A DNA stretch of 64,000 nucleotides from Qipengyuania sp. JC766 (GCF_040717445.1 NZ_JBFEFL010000001.1:1178001-1242000); one strand, 5' to 3'. Shown: positions 27,285-36,478, counted from the first letter of the stretch. Translations and numbers: made by a program. The notes: a model not told the origin generated them from the letters alone.

Positions 27285-27297
27285 TGATTTTAATCAA
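27284..27297. promoter_or_regulatory. FNR/FixK-like box
   Basis: CTGAT-TTTA-ATCAA matches the TTGAT-N4-ATCAA box of FNR/FixK regulators with one mismatch. It lies in the 99-nt gap upstream of the fasciclin gene, overlapping the -35 side of the EcfG-like element by one base. Confidence 0.35.
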
Positions 27298-27319
27298 TAG
27301 CCCGCGGCGGTCCGGCTGC

Positions 27320-27679
27320 TCAGCCGCGCAGCTTTTCCGCCATCAGAGACTGCAGCCGGCTGACGTCGGACTTGCGCCCGATCTTGAACTGGATCGGCTG
27401 GTGACCGGACAGGTAGATCTTGATCTCGGCATCCAGGTCGAACGTCCCGGCGCTCTCGATCGCGAAGGCGGTCACCGATTTGTAGGGGACGGAGAAATAC
27501 TGCCGCTTGCTGCCGGTCAGCCCCTGCACATCCATGTGCAGCACGCGCCAGTCGGTGAAGACGATCCAGTCGCGCATCGTCTTGTAGGCGACCCACACGC
27601 GTTCCCCTTCGGTCAGCGCGTGCGCATGATCGTGCGCGAATTCCTCCGGCGAGGCTTCGGTCGCGTTGAGCAGTCCCAT
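27320..27679 (-). CDS. Bacterial PH domain protein
   Basis: This cytoplasmic protein of 119 residues corresponds to one bacterial pleckstrin-homology domain (bPH/YvbH type). The beta-strand series is visible in WVAYKTMRDWIVFTDWRVLHMD, KRQYFSVPYKSVTAFAIES and IKIYLSGHQPIQFKIGR. A C-terminal helix ends SLMAEKLRG. The role of these domains in bacteria is mostly unknown; they are often stress-linked. It lies 19 nt after the lipoprotein gene on the same strand, so it is likely on the pntA1 message. Confidence 0.88.
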   Translation of the reverse strand: MGLLNATEASPEEFAHDHAHALTEGERVWVAYKTMRDWIVFTDWRVLHMDVQGLTGSKRQYFSVPYKSVTAFAIESAGTFDLDAEIKIYLSGHQPIQFKIGRKSDVSRLQSLMAEKLRG

Positions 27680-27698
27680 ATCCCTGTCCCCTGTCCCC

Positions 27699-28118
27699 TC
27701 AGGCCGCGCCGGTCAGGCGCGCCAGCCTATCCAGCCGGGCCTGCGCATCGGCAAGGTCGGCGTCCAGCCGTTCGAGTGTTTCCGGCGTGTCCGTCTCGCC
27801 GCATTCCACCGGGACACCCGCCCAGTAATGATCGTGATCGGCCTCGACCGAAGCGAAATCCACCGCACGGGGGGAGTCGGCGACCGAGGCCTTTATTTGC
27901 GCATAACGCGCGCGCTGCGCTTCGTAACGCGCAAGCTGGTCCGGGTCTTCGGTATAGCCGCACACGGGGTTCAGGATGCCGTACACCTCCCGGACCTCGG
28001 CCCGGATAGCCGCGCCTTCGCGCGCCTTTGCCGGACCATAGGCGTCAGCTGTGTCCGCCGGGCCGGAGTTGCAGGCGGCCAGCACGGCGATCGGCATGAC
28101 CGCGAGGATTGCCCTCAC
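27699..28118 (-). CDS. Lipoprotein of unknown function
   Basis: This 139-residue protein has signal MRAILAVMPIAVLAAC (lipobox VLAAC, Cys16). The mature protein is helical and charged, with ETLERLDADLADAQARLDRLARL at the end forming a likely coiled coil. I recognise no family. The start is GTG at 28118, overlapping the pntA1 stop in a GTGA, which both fixes the start and ties its translation to pntA1. Confidence 0.72.
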   Translation of the reverse strand: MRAILAVMPIAVLAACNSGPADTADAYGPAKAREGAAIRAEVREVYGILNPVCGYTEDPDQLARYEAQRARYAQIKASVADSPRAVDFASVEADHDHYWAGVPVECGETDTPETLERLDADLADAQARLDRLARLTGAA

Positions 28119-29236
28119 CCGAGCAGTCTTTCGTTCACCACCTTGCCGTCGCGGGTGAGGCGCACCGCACTGCCGATCTCGTCGTCCAGCACGGGTCCGC
28201 CCTGCTCCTCGTCCCAGAAGGCCGACAGGAAATTGTAGAAGTTGCGCGACAGCAGCGCGCTCGCATCCGCTGCGAGATGGCTGGGCGTGTTGGAATAGCC
28301 CATGATCGAAACGCCGTGCCGCTCCACGATCTCGTCCGTCCTCGAACCTTCCACGTTGCCGCCCTGCGCCACGGCGAGGTCGAAGATCACGCTGCCCGGC
28401 TTCATCGTGGCGATCTGCGCATCGCTGATCAGGCGCGGCGCGGCCCGGCCTGGGATAAGCGCGGTGGTGATAACGATGTCCTGCTTGGAGATATGCGCGG
28501 ACACGAGCTCGGCCTGCGCCGCCTTGTACTCGTCGCTCATTTCCGTGGCGTAGCCGCCGGCACCCTCGCCCTCGATCCCGGCGACCTTCTCCACAAAGAT
28601 CGCCTTGGCGCCCAGGCTTTCGATCTGCTCCTTCGTCGCGGCGCGCACGTCCGTCGCGGAAACCTGCGCACCCAGCCGGCGACCGGTGGCGATCGCCTGG
28701 AGCCCGGCGACACCGACCCCCATCACGAACAGCTTCGCCGCGCTGACCGTGCCCGCGGCGGTCATCATCATCGGGAAGGCGCGGCCGTAGGTATCGGCCG
28801 CCGCGAGCACGGCCTTGTATCCCGAAAGGTTGGACTGGCTGGACAACACGTCCATGCTCTGCGCCCGGGTGATGCGCGGCATGAATTCCATCGACAGCGC
28901 TTCCAGCCCGGCGGCCGCGTAGGCATCAACCGTCTCGCGCTTCTGGAACGGGTCGAACAGGGCCGCGACCTTCGCGCCCGGCCGCACATTGCCCAGCAGG
29001 CCGGTATCGGGCGCCTGCACGCCCAGCACGATGTCCGCGCCTTCGGTCGCCTGCGCGACCGGCGCGACATCCGCCCCGGCTTCGCGATAGGCTTCGTCGG
29101 CAATGGCGGCATGGCGGCCTGCGCCCTCTTCCACCGCGACGGTGGCGCCCAGCGCGATGAACTTCTTCACCGTCTCGGGCGTGGCGGCGACCCGCCGTTC
29201 CCCGGCGGCGCGTTCGGCAAGGACCGCGATGCGCAA
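28115..29236 (-). CDS. pntA1: NAD(P) transhydrogenase subunit alpha part 1 (NAD-binding domain)
   Basis: This 373-residue soluble domain I, homologous to alanine dehydrogenase, begins MRIAVLAERAAGERRVAATP. It has the NAD-binding GVGVAGLQAIATGRRLGAQV (about residues 170-190) and VVITTALIPGRAAPRLIS. It feeds NADH hydride to PntB. The start is TTG at 29236, the only start that gives the conserved N-terminus. It is separated from pntA2-pntB by three unrelated genes and a terminator, unlike the usual pntA1-pntA2-pntB order. The aa3 oxidase subunit IV gene ends 9 nt upstream. Confidence 0.95.
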   Translation of the reverse strand: MRIAVLAERAAGERRVAATPETVKKFIALGATVAVEEGAGRHAAIADEAYREAGADVAPVAQATEGADIVLGVQAPDTGLLGNVRPGAKVAALFDPFQKRETVDAYAAAGLEALSMEFMPRITRAQSMDVLSSQSNLSGYKAVLAAADTYGRAFPMMMTAAGTVSAAKLFVMGVGVAGLQAIATGRRLGAQVSATDVRAATKEQIESLGAKAIFVEKVAGIEGEGAGGYATEMSDEYKAAQAELVSAHISKQDIVITTALIPGRAAPRLISDAQIATMKPGSVIFDLAVAQGGNVEGSRTDEIVERHGVSIMGYSNTPSHLAADASALLSRNFYNFLSAFWDEEQGGPVLDDEIGSAVRLTRDGKVVNERLLG

Positions 29237-29245
29237 CCGACCGAC

Positions 29246-29368
29246 CTAGTCGGCGATCAGGATGACGACGACCAGCGCAATGATCGCGATCAGCGGCACC
29301 GTCCATTTGAGGGTGCCCATGAAGCTGTCATACGTCTTCCGAGCCTTTTCGATATCGTTGGTGGCCAT
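29246..29368 (-). CDS. aa3-type cytochrome c oxidase subunit IV
   Basis: This protein has only 40 residues: MATNDIEKARKTYDSFMG, then a single membrane helix (about 19-39: TLKWTVPLIAIIALVVVILI) ending AD. This is the small alphaproteobacterial subunit IV of cytochrome aa3 (PF07835-type). It is far from any other oxidase gene in this window and sits 9 nt before pntA1, so the two are probably cotranscribed. No strong ribosome site is visible before the ATG. Confidence 0.88.
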   Translation of the reverse strand: MATNDIEKARKTYDSFMGTLKWTVPLIAIIALVVVILIAD

Positions 29369-29530
29369 TGCAGGTCGTCCCCAGGAAAGCTGAACTCTAT
29401 TGCCGCGACCTATCGCGCGGACGCGACGGCATCAAGCCATTCCGCGCGTTCCCACAGGCTTAATCGGACCTTTACCGCTTCGCCCTAATGCTTCGGTTCT
29501 GTGCCGCAACGGGACGGTTTTGTGGGGACT

Positions 29531-30952
29531 ATGGCAAGCGAAGACACGCGCCTTCTGATGTTGATCGACGACGAGCCGGCGCAGAGCCGGCTGATCACCG
29601 CGCTCGCCGCGCGCGAGGGGTGGCGTACGCTGGTGGTCGCCGATCCGGAAACCGCGATCGCCACGCTGGGCACGCGGCAGGGCATGCAATTGTCCGCCAT
29701 CATCCTCGACCAGTGGGTGCCGGGCGAAGATGCCTGCAGCCTGATCCACGAACTGAAGACACGCCGGCCGGCCATGCCGATCCTGATGCTGACGGCGAGC
29801 ACCAGCCCGCTGCTGGCAGTCGAAGCCATGCGCGCGGGCGCCACCGACTACCTGATCAAGCCGATCGCGCCCGACCGCCTGATGAGCGCGCTGCGCAGCG
29901 CGACCAAGCGCGAGGCGCCCAAGGACGAGTTGCAGCCGCTGACGGAGAAGATGCCGGCGGTCCTCGATTTCGACGCCATGATCGGCACCGAACCAAAGTT
30001 CCGAGCGGCGTTGGCCAAGGCGGCGAAGGCCGCGCGCGGCCATGGTCATGCCCTGATCCAGGGCGAAAGCGGCACCGGCAAGGAGATGCTGCTGCGCGCG
30101 ATGGTTGCCGCCAGTCCGCGTTCCAAGGCGCCGTTCCGGCTGATCAACGTGTCCGGCGTTCCGGCCAACTCCATCGAATCGCTGCTGTTCGGCCACGAAC
30201 AGGGTGCCTTTGCCGGCGCGTTCGACCGCCAGGTCGGCGCGATCCAGCATTGCGACGGCGGCACGCTGGTGCTCGACGAGATCGACCGCCTGCCGCTCTC
30301 GCTCCAGACCAAGCTGGCCGAAACGCTGGAAAGCCGCATCGTACGCCCGCTGGGCGCGACGCACGGCTTCAAGATCGACATCCGGGTCATGGCGGCGAGC
30401 GACCTTCCGCTGGACGCGCTGGTCGAACAGGACGGGTTCGACCGCGATCTGCTGGCCGCCATATTCGCCACCCGGATCGAGCTGCCGCCGCTGCGCGAGC
30501 GGCCCGGCGACATTACTGCGCTGACCCGCCATTTCCTTTCCCGCATCGGGGAGCAGCCGGGCCTGCGACACCTGTCGATCACCGACAGCGCGTTGGCGCT
30601 GCTGGCCGCGTTCGACTGGCCGGGCAATGTCCGCCAGTTGCAAGCCGTGCTGTTCCGCGCCGCGGTGTTCTGCGACGGCGAATCGCTGACGGCGGACCAC
30701 TTCCCGCAGCTGTCCGAACTGCTGGGCGAGATCGACAGCGATTACGCCAATCCGCTGCAGGAAGGCGTCGGCGTCATGCTTTACACGCCCGACGGCAATC
30801 TCCGCCCGCTGGAAGACATCGAGGCGGACGTCATCCGCCTCGCCATCGGCCACTACCGCGGCCGCATGACCGAAGTGGCGCGCCGGCTCGGCATCGGGCG
30901 GTCCACGCTCTACCGCAAGCTGGGCGACTTGGGCATCGACAACGCCGCCTGA
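29531..30952 (+). CDS. NtrC-family response regulator with altered sigma-54 loop
   Basis: This protein of about 473 residues has a receiver domain (about 5-125; acidic pocket LIDDE, phospho-Asp60 in ILDQWVPG, Lys in YLIKPIAP). An AAA+ domain spans about 150-390 (Walker A GESGTGKE near 178, Walker B LVLDEID). A Fis-type HTH is at the C-terminus (RMTEVARRLGIGRSTLYRKLG). The loop that binds sigma-54 is GAFAGA (about 225) in place of GAFTGA, so sigma-54 contact may be weakened or lost. ATG at 29531 is preferred to GTG at 29501. No histidine kinase is adjacent. Confidence 0.9.
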   Translation: MASEDTRLLMLIDDEPAQSRLITALAAREGWRTLVVADPETAIATLGTRQGMQLSAIILDQWVPGEDACSLIHELKTRRPAMPILMLTASTSPLLAVEAMRAGATDYLIKPIAPDRLMSALRSATKREAPKDELQPLTEKMPAVLDFDAMIGTEPKFRAALAKAAKAARGHGHALIQGESGTGKEMLLRAMVAASPRSKAPFRLINVSGVPANSIESLLFGHEQGAFAGAFDRQVGAIQHCDGGTLVLDEIDRLPLSLQTKLAETLESRIVRPLGATHGFKIDIRVMAASDLPLDALVEQDGFDRDLLAAIFATRIELPPLRERPGDITALTRHFLSRIGEQPGLRHLSITDSALALLAAFDWPGNVRQLQAVLFRAAVFCDGESLTADHFPQLSELLGEIDSDYANPLQEGVGVMLYTPDGNLRPLEDIEADVIRLAIGHYRGRMTEVARRLGIGRSTLYRKLGDLGIDNAA

Positions 30953-30971
30953 GCGTCTAAGCGTTTCGGCC

Positions 30972-31733
30972 ATGACCGAAGGCTACGATTTCGCAAACCG
31001 CACCGCGCTCGTCACGGGCGCCGCATCCGGCATCGGCGCGGCCTGCGCCCGCTGGCTGGACCGGCACGGCATCGGCCGGCTGGTCCTCGTCGACAGGGAC
31101 CGCGAGGGTCTCGACGCGCTCGATCTGGGCTGCACCGTCGAAGCGCACGGCGCGGACGTGGCGGACCCCGATTTCTGGAGCACGCTCGAAGGCAGCATCG
31201 GCCGGCTCGACCATGCGGTGGTCAATGCGGGCATCGGCGAAGGCGGCCCCATGGCGGAGCAGAGCTTCACCGACTGGCGCCGCGTGATGGCGGTCAATCT
31301 CGACGGCGCGTTCCTGACCCTGGGCACCGCGTTGCGGCGCATGCAGGCCGGCGATGGCGGCAGCATCGTGCTGACCGCATCGGTCACCGGGATGAAGCCC
31401 GTTCCCGGCATCGGCGCCTATGGCGTGTCCAAGGCAGCGGTGGCGCACATGGCGCGGATCGCCGCGGCGGAGAATACCGGCAAGGGCATCCGGGTGAACG
31501 CGATCGCGCCGGGCGGCGTCGATACCAACATCTGGAACAGCTCGCCCCAGTTCCTCGCGGGCGTCGAGGCGCACGGGCGCGACGCGACATTGCAGGCGAT
31601 GGCCGCGACCACGCCGCGCGGCCGCTTCGCGACGCCGGACGAACTGGCCCGCGAGATCGGCTTCCTGCTGAGCGATGCCGCCGCGAACGTGACCGGCACC
31701 GTGCTGGTCAGCGACGGCGGCTTCACGCTCTAG
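30972..31733 (+). CDS. Short-chain dehydrogenase/reductase
   Basis: This classical SDR of 253 residues has the cofactor motif TGAASGIGAA (about 15-24), VNAGIGEGG (the NNAG position), catalytic Ser in LTASVTG and Tyr/Lys in YGVSKAAVAHM. The C-terminal VTGTVLVSDGGFTL is typical. The Asp in VLVDRDREG after strand 2 suggests NAD preference. It follows the NtrC-like regulator by 19 nt and is convergent with folP. Substrate unknown. Confidence 0.92.
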   Translation: MTEGYDFANRTALVTGAASGIGAACARWLDRHGIGRLVLVDRDREGLDALDLGCTVEAHGADVADPDFWSTLEGSIGRLDHAVVNAGIGEGGPMAEQSFTDWRRVMAVNLDGAFLTLGTALRRMQAGDGGSIVLTASVTGMKPVPGIGAYGVSKAAVAHMARIAAAENTGKGIRVNAIAPGGVDTNIWNSSPQFLAGVEAHGRDATLQAMAATTPRGRFATPDELAREIGFLLSDAAANVTGTVLVSDGGFTL

Positions 31734-31752
31734 TCCGGGCGCCCCGCCTCTC

Positions 31753-32880
31753 TCACATCGGCGGCAGGTCCGCGAAGTCGGTCAGCGCCGCATCGCGCAG
31801 ACCCCGCCAGACATTGCGCGCCTGGACCGTCTCCGCGACGTCGTGCACCCGCAGCAGCTGCACGCCCGCATTCATGCCCGCAATCGCCAGCGCGATGCTT
31901 CCGCCGAGCCGCCGGTCCGCCGCCGCCTCGTTCGACAGTGCGCCGATCATCCGCTTGCGGCTGGCCCCCAGCAGCAGCGGATGGCCGAGCGCGTGATAGA
32001 GCGGCAGCGCGTTCAGCACGGCGAGATTGTCCGCCACCGATTTTCCGAAGCCGATACCGGGATCGAGCACGATGTGCTCCGGCGCGATGCCCCCCTCCAC
32101 CGCCGCATCGCGCAAGGCGCGCAGGCCGTCGAAGACGTCGAACGCGACGCTCTCGTAACCGCCCTCGGAATGCAGGTCCTGCCCGTCGCCCGGCGCATGC
32201 ATCAGCACGACGGGCACGCCTGATCGCGCGACCAGTTCACGGCTGCGCGGATCGTGGCGCAGGCCCGACACGTCGTTCACCAGGTGCGCACCCTTCGCGA
32301 GAGCCGCTTCCATCACTGCCGGGCGGCGCGTGTCGATGCTGAGCGCGGCCCCCATCGCGGCGCAGTATTCGACTGCCGGGACCACGCGTTCGAGCTCGTC
32401 CCCTTCCCATGTCGCCGCCGCGCCGGGGCGCGTGCTTTCGCCGCCAATGTCGATGATGGCCGCGCCGGCTTCCACCATCGCCGCCGCATGGGCTCGCCCG
32501 GCGTCCTGGTCGTCGAGGAACTCGCCCCCGTCGCTGAAGCTGTCCGGCGTCACGTTGAGGATGCCCATGACCTGCGGCTGGTCGAGCCGCACGGTCCGTT
32601 CTCCCAGCTGCAGCGGCGCGTGGGCCTGGCGCAGGTTCGACCACTGGCGCTCCGCCTCGCTCGCGGCATCGTCCCCGAAGGCATCGGCCAGCTCGCCAAA
32701 GGCCGCCACCGCATCGGGCGGCGCGAACATCCGCCGATGTACCACCGCCCCGCCCTCGCGTACCACCAGCACGAACTCGCGCGCATAGACCATCCCGCCC
32801 GCCAGCCGCACCGCATCGCCCTCGGCAACCTGCGGACCGGCGACGGTGCTAACCGGCCGGACATAGACCCGCGGAGTCAT
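31753..32880 (-). CDS. folP: Dihydropteroate synthase with N-terminal extension
   Basis: DHPS joins p-aminobenzoate and hydroxymethyldihydropterin diphosphate in folate synthesis. The 375-residue protein has the DHPS barrel from about residue 104: VMGILNVTPDSFSDGG, IIDIGGESTRPGA, LSIDTRRPAVMEAAL, NDVSGLRHDP, LDPGIGFGKS, and LLGASRKRMIGAL. The first 100 residues are an extra domain not found in E. coli FolP (282 residues), including VYAREFVLVVREGGAVVHRRMF. The ATG at 32880 overlaps the stop of a small upstream frame in an ATGA. Confidence 0.94.
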   Translation of the reverse strand: MTPRVYVRPVSTVAGPQVAEGDAVRLAGGMVYAREFVLVVREGGAVVHRRMFAPPDAVAAFGELADAFGDDAASEAERQWSNLRQAHAPLQLGERTVRLDQPQVMGILNVTPDSFSDGGEFLDDQDAGRAHAAAMVEAGAAIIDIGGESTRPGAAATWEGDELERVVPAVEYCAAMGAALSIDTRRPAVMEAALAKGAHLVNDVSGLRHDPRSRELVARSGVPVVLMHAPGDGQDLHSEGGYESVAFDVFDGLRALRDAAVEGGIAPEHIVLDPGIGFGKSVADNLAVLNALPLYHALGHPLLLGASRKRMIGALSNEAAADRRLGGSIALAIAGMNAGVQLLRVHDVAETVQARNVWRGLRDAALTDFADLPPM

Positions 32881-33060
32881 CGTGCGACCCCGGCAGACAT
32901 GGACCGCTCGACCGGTCCGGAAAGAAACCCCGATCCGGCCCAATCAGTCTGCAATTTCAATCGCTTGCGGATCGGACCTGCAAGCAATGTGTGGCCTTTG
33001 CCCGAGGCGAAGGAGACGCCCTGCACCGCAGCAGGATCGAAGGGAAACGAAGCTTTCATG
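32877..33060 (-). CDS. Possible small protein upstream of folP
   Basis: A 60-residue frame (starting MKASFPFDPAAVQG) ends in an ATGA overlap with the folP start, the coupling style used all over this window. It has no recognised family, no signal peptide and no membrane helix. If it is not real, the 323-nt stretch 32881-33203 is a gap with nothing else recognisable. Confidence 0.3.
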
Positions 33061-33203
33061 CAGCCGGCATAGCGATCCGCGCGCCTGTAGGACAGCACAA
33101 GCCCTGCAGAGATTTCGGACCGCAATGTGGACGGCCGACCAGAACGCGCTAACCCGATGGAAACGACCGGTCAGCTAATGGCGCTCCGACGGGGAGAATG
33201 CGC

Positions 33204-33338
33204 ATGCCGATGTGGCTGTTCGATTTCATCGACGAGATTTTCATGCCCAACCCTGAGAAGGACGATGGAGCACGGCGGCTCAAGCGGCTGGTGCTCATCG
33301 TCGTCCTGGCGATCGTGGTGGTCTGGCTGTTCGACTGA
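33204..33338 (+). CDS. Small single-helix membrane protein
   Basis: This 44-residue protein begins MPMWLFDFIDEIFMPNP, has a short charged middle, then one membrane helix (LVLIVVLAIVVVWLF) ending FD. GGGGAG at 33191-33196 lies 7 nt before ATG 33204, which favours it over ATG 33198. Its family is unknown. It lies 103 nt upstream of the flavin reductase-like gene on the same strand. Confidence 0.5.
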   Translation: MPMWLFDFIDEIFMPNPEKDDGARRLKRLVLIVVLAIVVVWLFD

Positions 33339-33387
33339 TCATCCGGAAGCGCCGTAGCGCGCATCTGCCGTCGGGGCACGAAGTGAG

Positions 33388-33413
33388 GGGAACCCGCGCG
33401 GTATCGCGTCCAT
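33388..33413 (+). promoter_or_regulatory. Weak EcfG-like element before the flavin reductase-like gene
   Basis: GGAAC at 33388-33392 is followed after 17 nt by CATT at 33410-33413, one mismatch from CGTT. It lies 28 nt upstream of the ATG at 33442. Confidence 0.3.
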
Positions 33414-33441
33414 TGGTCGCGAAAGACCAGGAGCCCCCGCA

Positions 33442-34113
33442 ATGCCGCACACATTGAAGCTGCAGTCGATCCGACCGATCACGCACAACGTCAACGAACT
33501 CACCTTTCCCCGCCCGGACGGCTACGACTGCACGCCGGGACAGGCCACGGAGCTGGCGATCGACCGTGACGGCTGGCGGGACGAGAAGCGGCCCTTCACT
33601 TTCACCTCCCTACCCGATGCCGACCACCTGCAGTTCACCATCAAGTCCTATCCCGACCATGACGGTGTGACCGAGCAGATCGGGCAGTTCGAGGGCGGCG
33701 AGACGGTGCTGATCGAGGATCCGTGGGGCGCCATTGAGGACAAGGGCCCCGGCACCTTCATCGCCGGGGGAGCAGGCCTGACGCCGTTCCTGTCGATCCT
33801 GCGCGCGAGACAGGCACGGGACGGCACGCTGGACGGATATCGCCTGATCTTCGCGAATTCGCACGAGAAGGACATCATCCTACGCGAGGAACTGGAAGGG
33901 ATGCCCGGGCTGAAACTGGACCTGGTCCTGAGCAAGGAGAAGGTCGATGGCCTGCACCACGGCCAGGTCGACGCCGATTTCCTGGACGAAGCCGGTCTCG
34001 ACTTCGGCGACACATTCTACCTGTGCGGCCCCCCGCCCATGGAAGAGGACGTCAGCACCCTGCTGAAACTGCGCGGCGTCACCGACGACCGGCTGGTCCG
34101 CGAAGAAGACTGA
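33442..34113 (+). CDS. FNR-superfamily flavin reductase / ferredoxin reductase-like protein
   Basis: This 223-residue protein has an FAD-binding barrel with KRPFTFTSLP (the RxxS/T motif), then the NAD(P)-binding half with FIAGGAGLTPFLSILR and the C-terminal YLCGPPPMEEDV. It would move electrons between NAD(P)H and a flavin or partner protein. It lacks an added 2Fe-2S domain, so it is the short stand-alone type. It is convergent with ccrM (24-nt gap). The partner is unknown. Confidence 0.88.
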   Translation: MPHTLKLQSIRPITHNVNELTFPRPDGYDCTPGQATELAIDRDGWRDEKRPFTFTSLPDADHLQFTIKSYPDHDGVTEQIGQFEGGETVLIEDPWGAIEDKGPGTFIAGGAGLTPFLSILRARQARDGTLDGYRLIFANSHEKDIILREELEGMPGLKLDLVLSKEKVDGLHHGQVDADFLDEAGLDFGDTFYLCGPPPMEEDVSTLLKLRGVTDDRLVREED

Positions 34114-34137
34114 CGGCGCAGAACGCGCGCCCGCGTA

Positions 34138-35295
<1,158 letters not shown>

Positions 35296-35460
35296 TTATC
35301 CACAGGGTGAGTCCAAGCGGACTCCGCGTCAAGCACGAAGTCATCGCAGCGTATGGTTAACGCCGCGATAACCAGAGGGAACGAAAGGAGTCCGGCACAA
35401 GATGTTGAGTCCGCCTCACTCTGCAGGACTCGACATCTGGGGGTGTTGCGCCGGGGACTC
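35296..35460. promoter_or_regulatory. ccrM upstream region: DnaA box, six GANTC sites, CtrA-like site
   Basis: A perfect DnaA box TTATCCACA lies at 35296-35304. GANTC sites start at 35309, 35320, 35388, 35407, 35427 and 35456: six in 152 bp. TTAA-N7-ATAA at 35357-35371 is one mismatch from the CtrA pattern. All lie within 190 nt upstream of the ccrM ATG (minus strand), with no gene between. In Caulobacter ccrM is controlled by CtrA and by methylation of leader GANTC sites. Confidence 0.7.
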
Positions 35461-35480
35461 AGCCGAGCGGTCGTGTGGGA

Positions 35481-36416
35481 TCAGGCTGGTGCGAGCTCCG
35501 GGTCGATGCCGGTCAGTTCGATCGACTTGTCCCAAAGGCGTTTCGCAAGCTCCGGATCGCGCGCGGTCTTGGTGGCGTAAGCCCTGCCCGAGCGTTTGCC
35601 GCTCATTTCGCGGAAACCGTAGGGGCCGTAATATTCGCCGCCTTCGGCCTCCGGATCGGTCGCTGCCTGCAATGCGGGCAGCGCACCATGCGCAGCGGAA
35701 TTGAGCACCAGGCCGACGAACGAGCCGAACACACCGCCCAGCGGGCCCATGTGCCGCGTCAGGTCCGTCTGCGCGATGCCGGGATGGCACGCCATGGACC
35801 GCACGCTCGATCCGGCGGCAACCAGCCTTCGGTCGAGTTCCTTGGCGAAGAGCAGGTTGGCAAGCTTGCTCTGGCCGTAGAACTCGCCCTTGGCATAGCC
35901 TTGCTCGGCGTCGAGATTGTCGAAGTCGATATCCGCGCCCTTGTGCGCGATGGAGGACTGGGTGACCACGCGCCCGCCCCCGTCCTGCGACAGCTTGTCC
36001 AGCAGCAGGCTGGTAAAGGCGAAATGGCCCAAATGATTGACGGCAAACTGCATCTCGCACCCGGCGGTCGCATGGCCGAGCGGCGGGAACATGATGCCGG
36101 CATTGTTGACCAGAATGTCGATCCGGTCTTCCTTTGCCGCCTTTTCCGCTGCGTCGCGCACCGAGGCGATGTTGGCGAGGTCGAGCGGGAGGAATCCGGT
36201 ATCGGCGCGTTCCGGGCCCGATCCGATGTCGGCCTGCGCCGCGGCCGCCTTGTCCGCATCGCGGCAGGCGAGCAGCACGCGGGCGCCCTTGCGGGCCAGT
36301 GCGCGGGCGATTTCCAGCCCTATGCCGGTATTGGCACCGGTGACGATGGCGGTCTTGCCGCCGAGTTCGGGAATGTCGGAATAGGAAAAGGGCACGGCGG
36401 GGGATACTCCTGGCAT
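35481..36416 (-). CDS. Short-chain dehydrogenase (retinol dehydrogenase-like SDR)
   Basis: This 311-residue SDR has TGANTGIGLEIARALARKGA (cofactor), VLLACRDADKAAAA (Arg after strand 2, NADP type), LVNNAGIM, VTQSSIAHKG and YGQSKLANLLFAKEL (catalytic Tyr/Lys). The pattern is that of eukaryotic-like retinol/WW-domain oxidoreductases. ATG at 36416 is used, but GTG at residue 8 has a better-placed GGAG; the N-terminus is uncertain. It lies downstream of the antiporter genes with a 62-nt gap. Confidence 0.9.
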   Translation of the reverse strand: MPGVSPAVPFSYSDIPELGGKTAIVTGANTGIGLEIARALARKGARVLLACRDADKAAAAQADIGSGPERADTGFLPLDLANIASVRDAAEKAAKEDRIDILVNNAGIMFPPLGHATAGCEMQFAVNHLGHFAFTSLLLDKLSQDGGGRVVTQSSIAHKGADIDFDNLDAEQGYAKGEFYGQSKLANLLFAKELDRRLVAAGSSVRSMACHPGIAQTDLTRHMGPLGGVFGSFVGLVLNSAAHGALPALQAATDPEAEGGEYYGPYGFREMSGKRSGRAYATKTARDPELAKRLWDKSIELTGIDPELAPA

Positions 36417-36478
36417 GGGGATATGCCAGACCAATGGCCGGCCCGCCCGCGCGTTCCGCGAGCGCCGCCGCGCGCGTC

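Noticed and set aside
29432-30973. Open frame of 513 codons opposite the NtrC-like regulator
   Set aside because: Antisense shadow; the plus strand carries intact receiver, AAA+ and Fis motifs.
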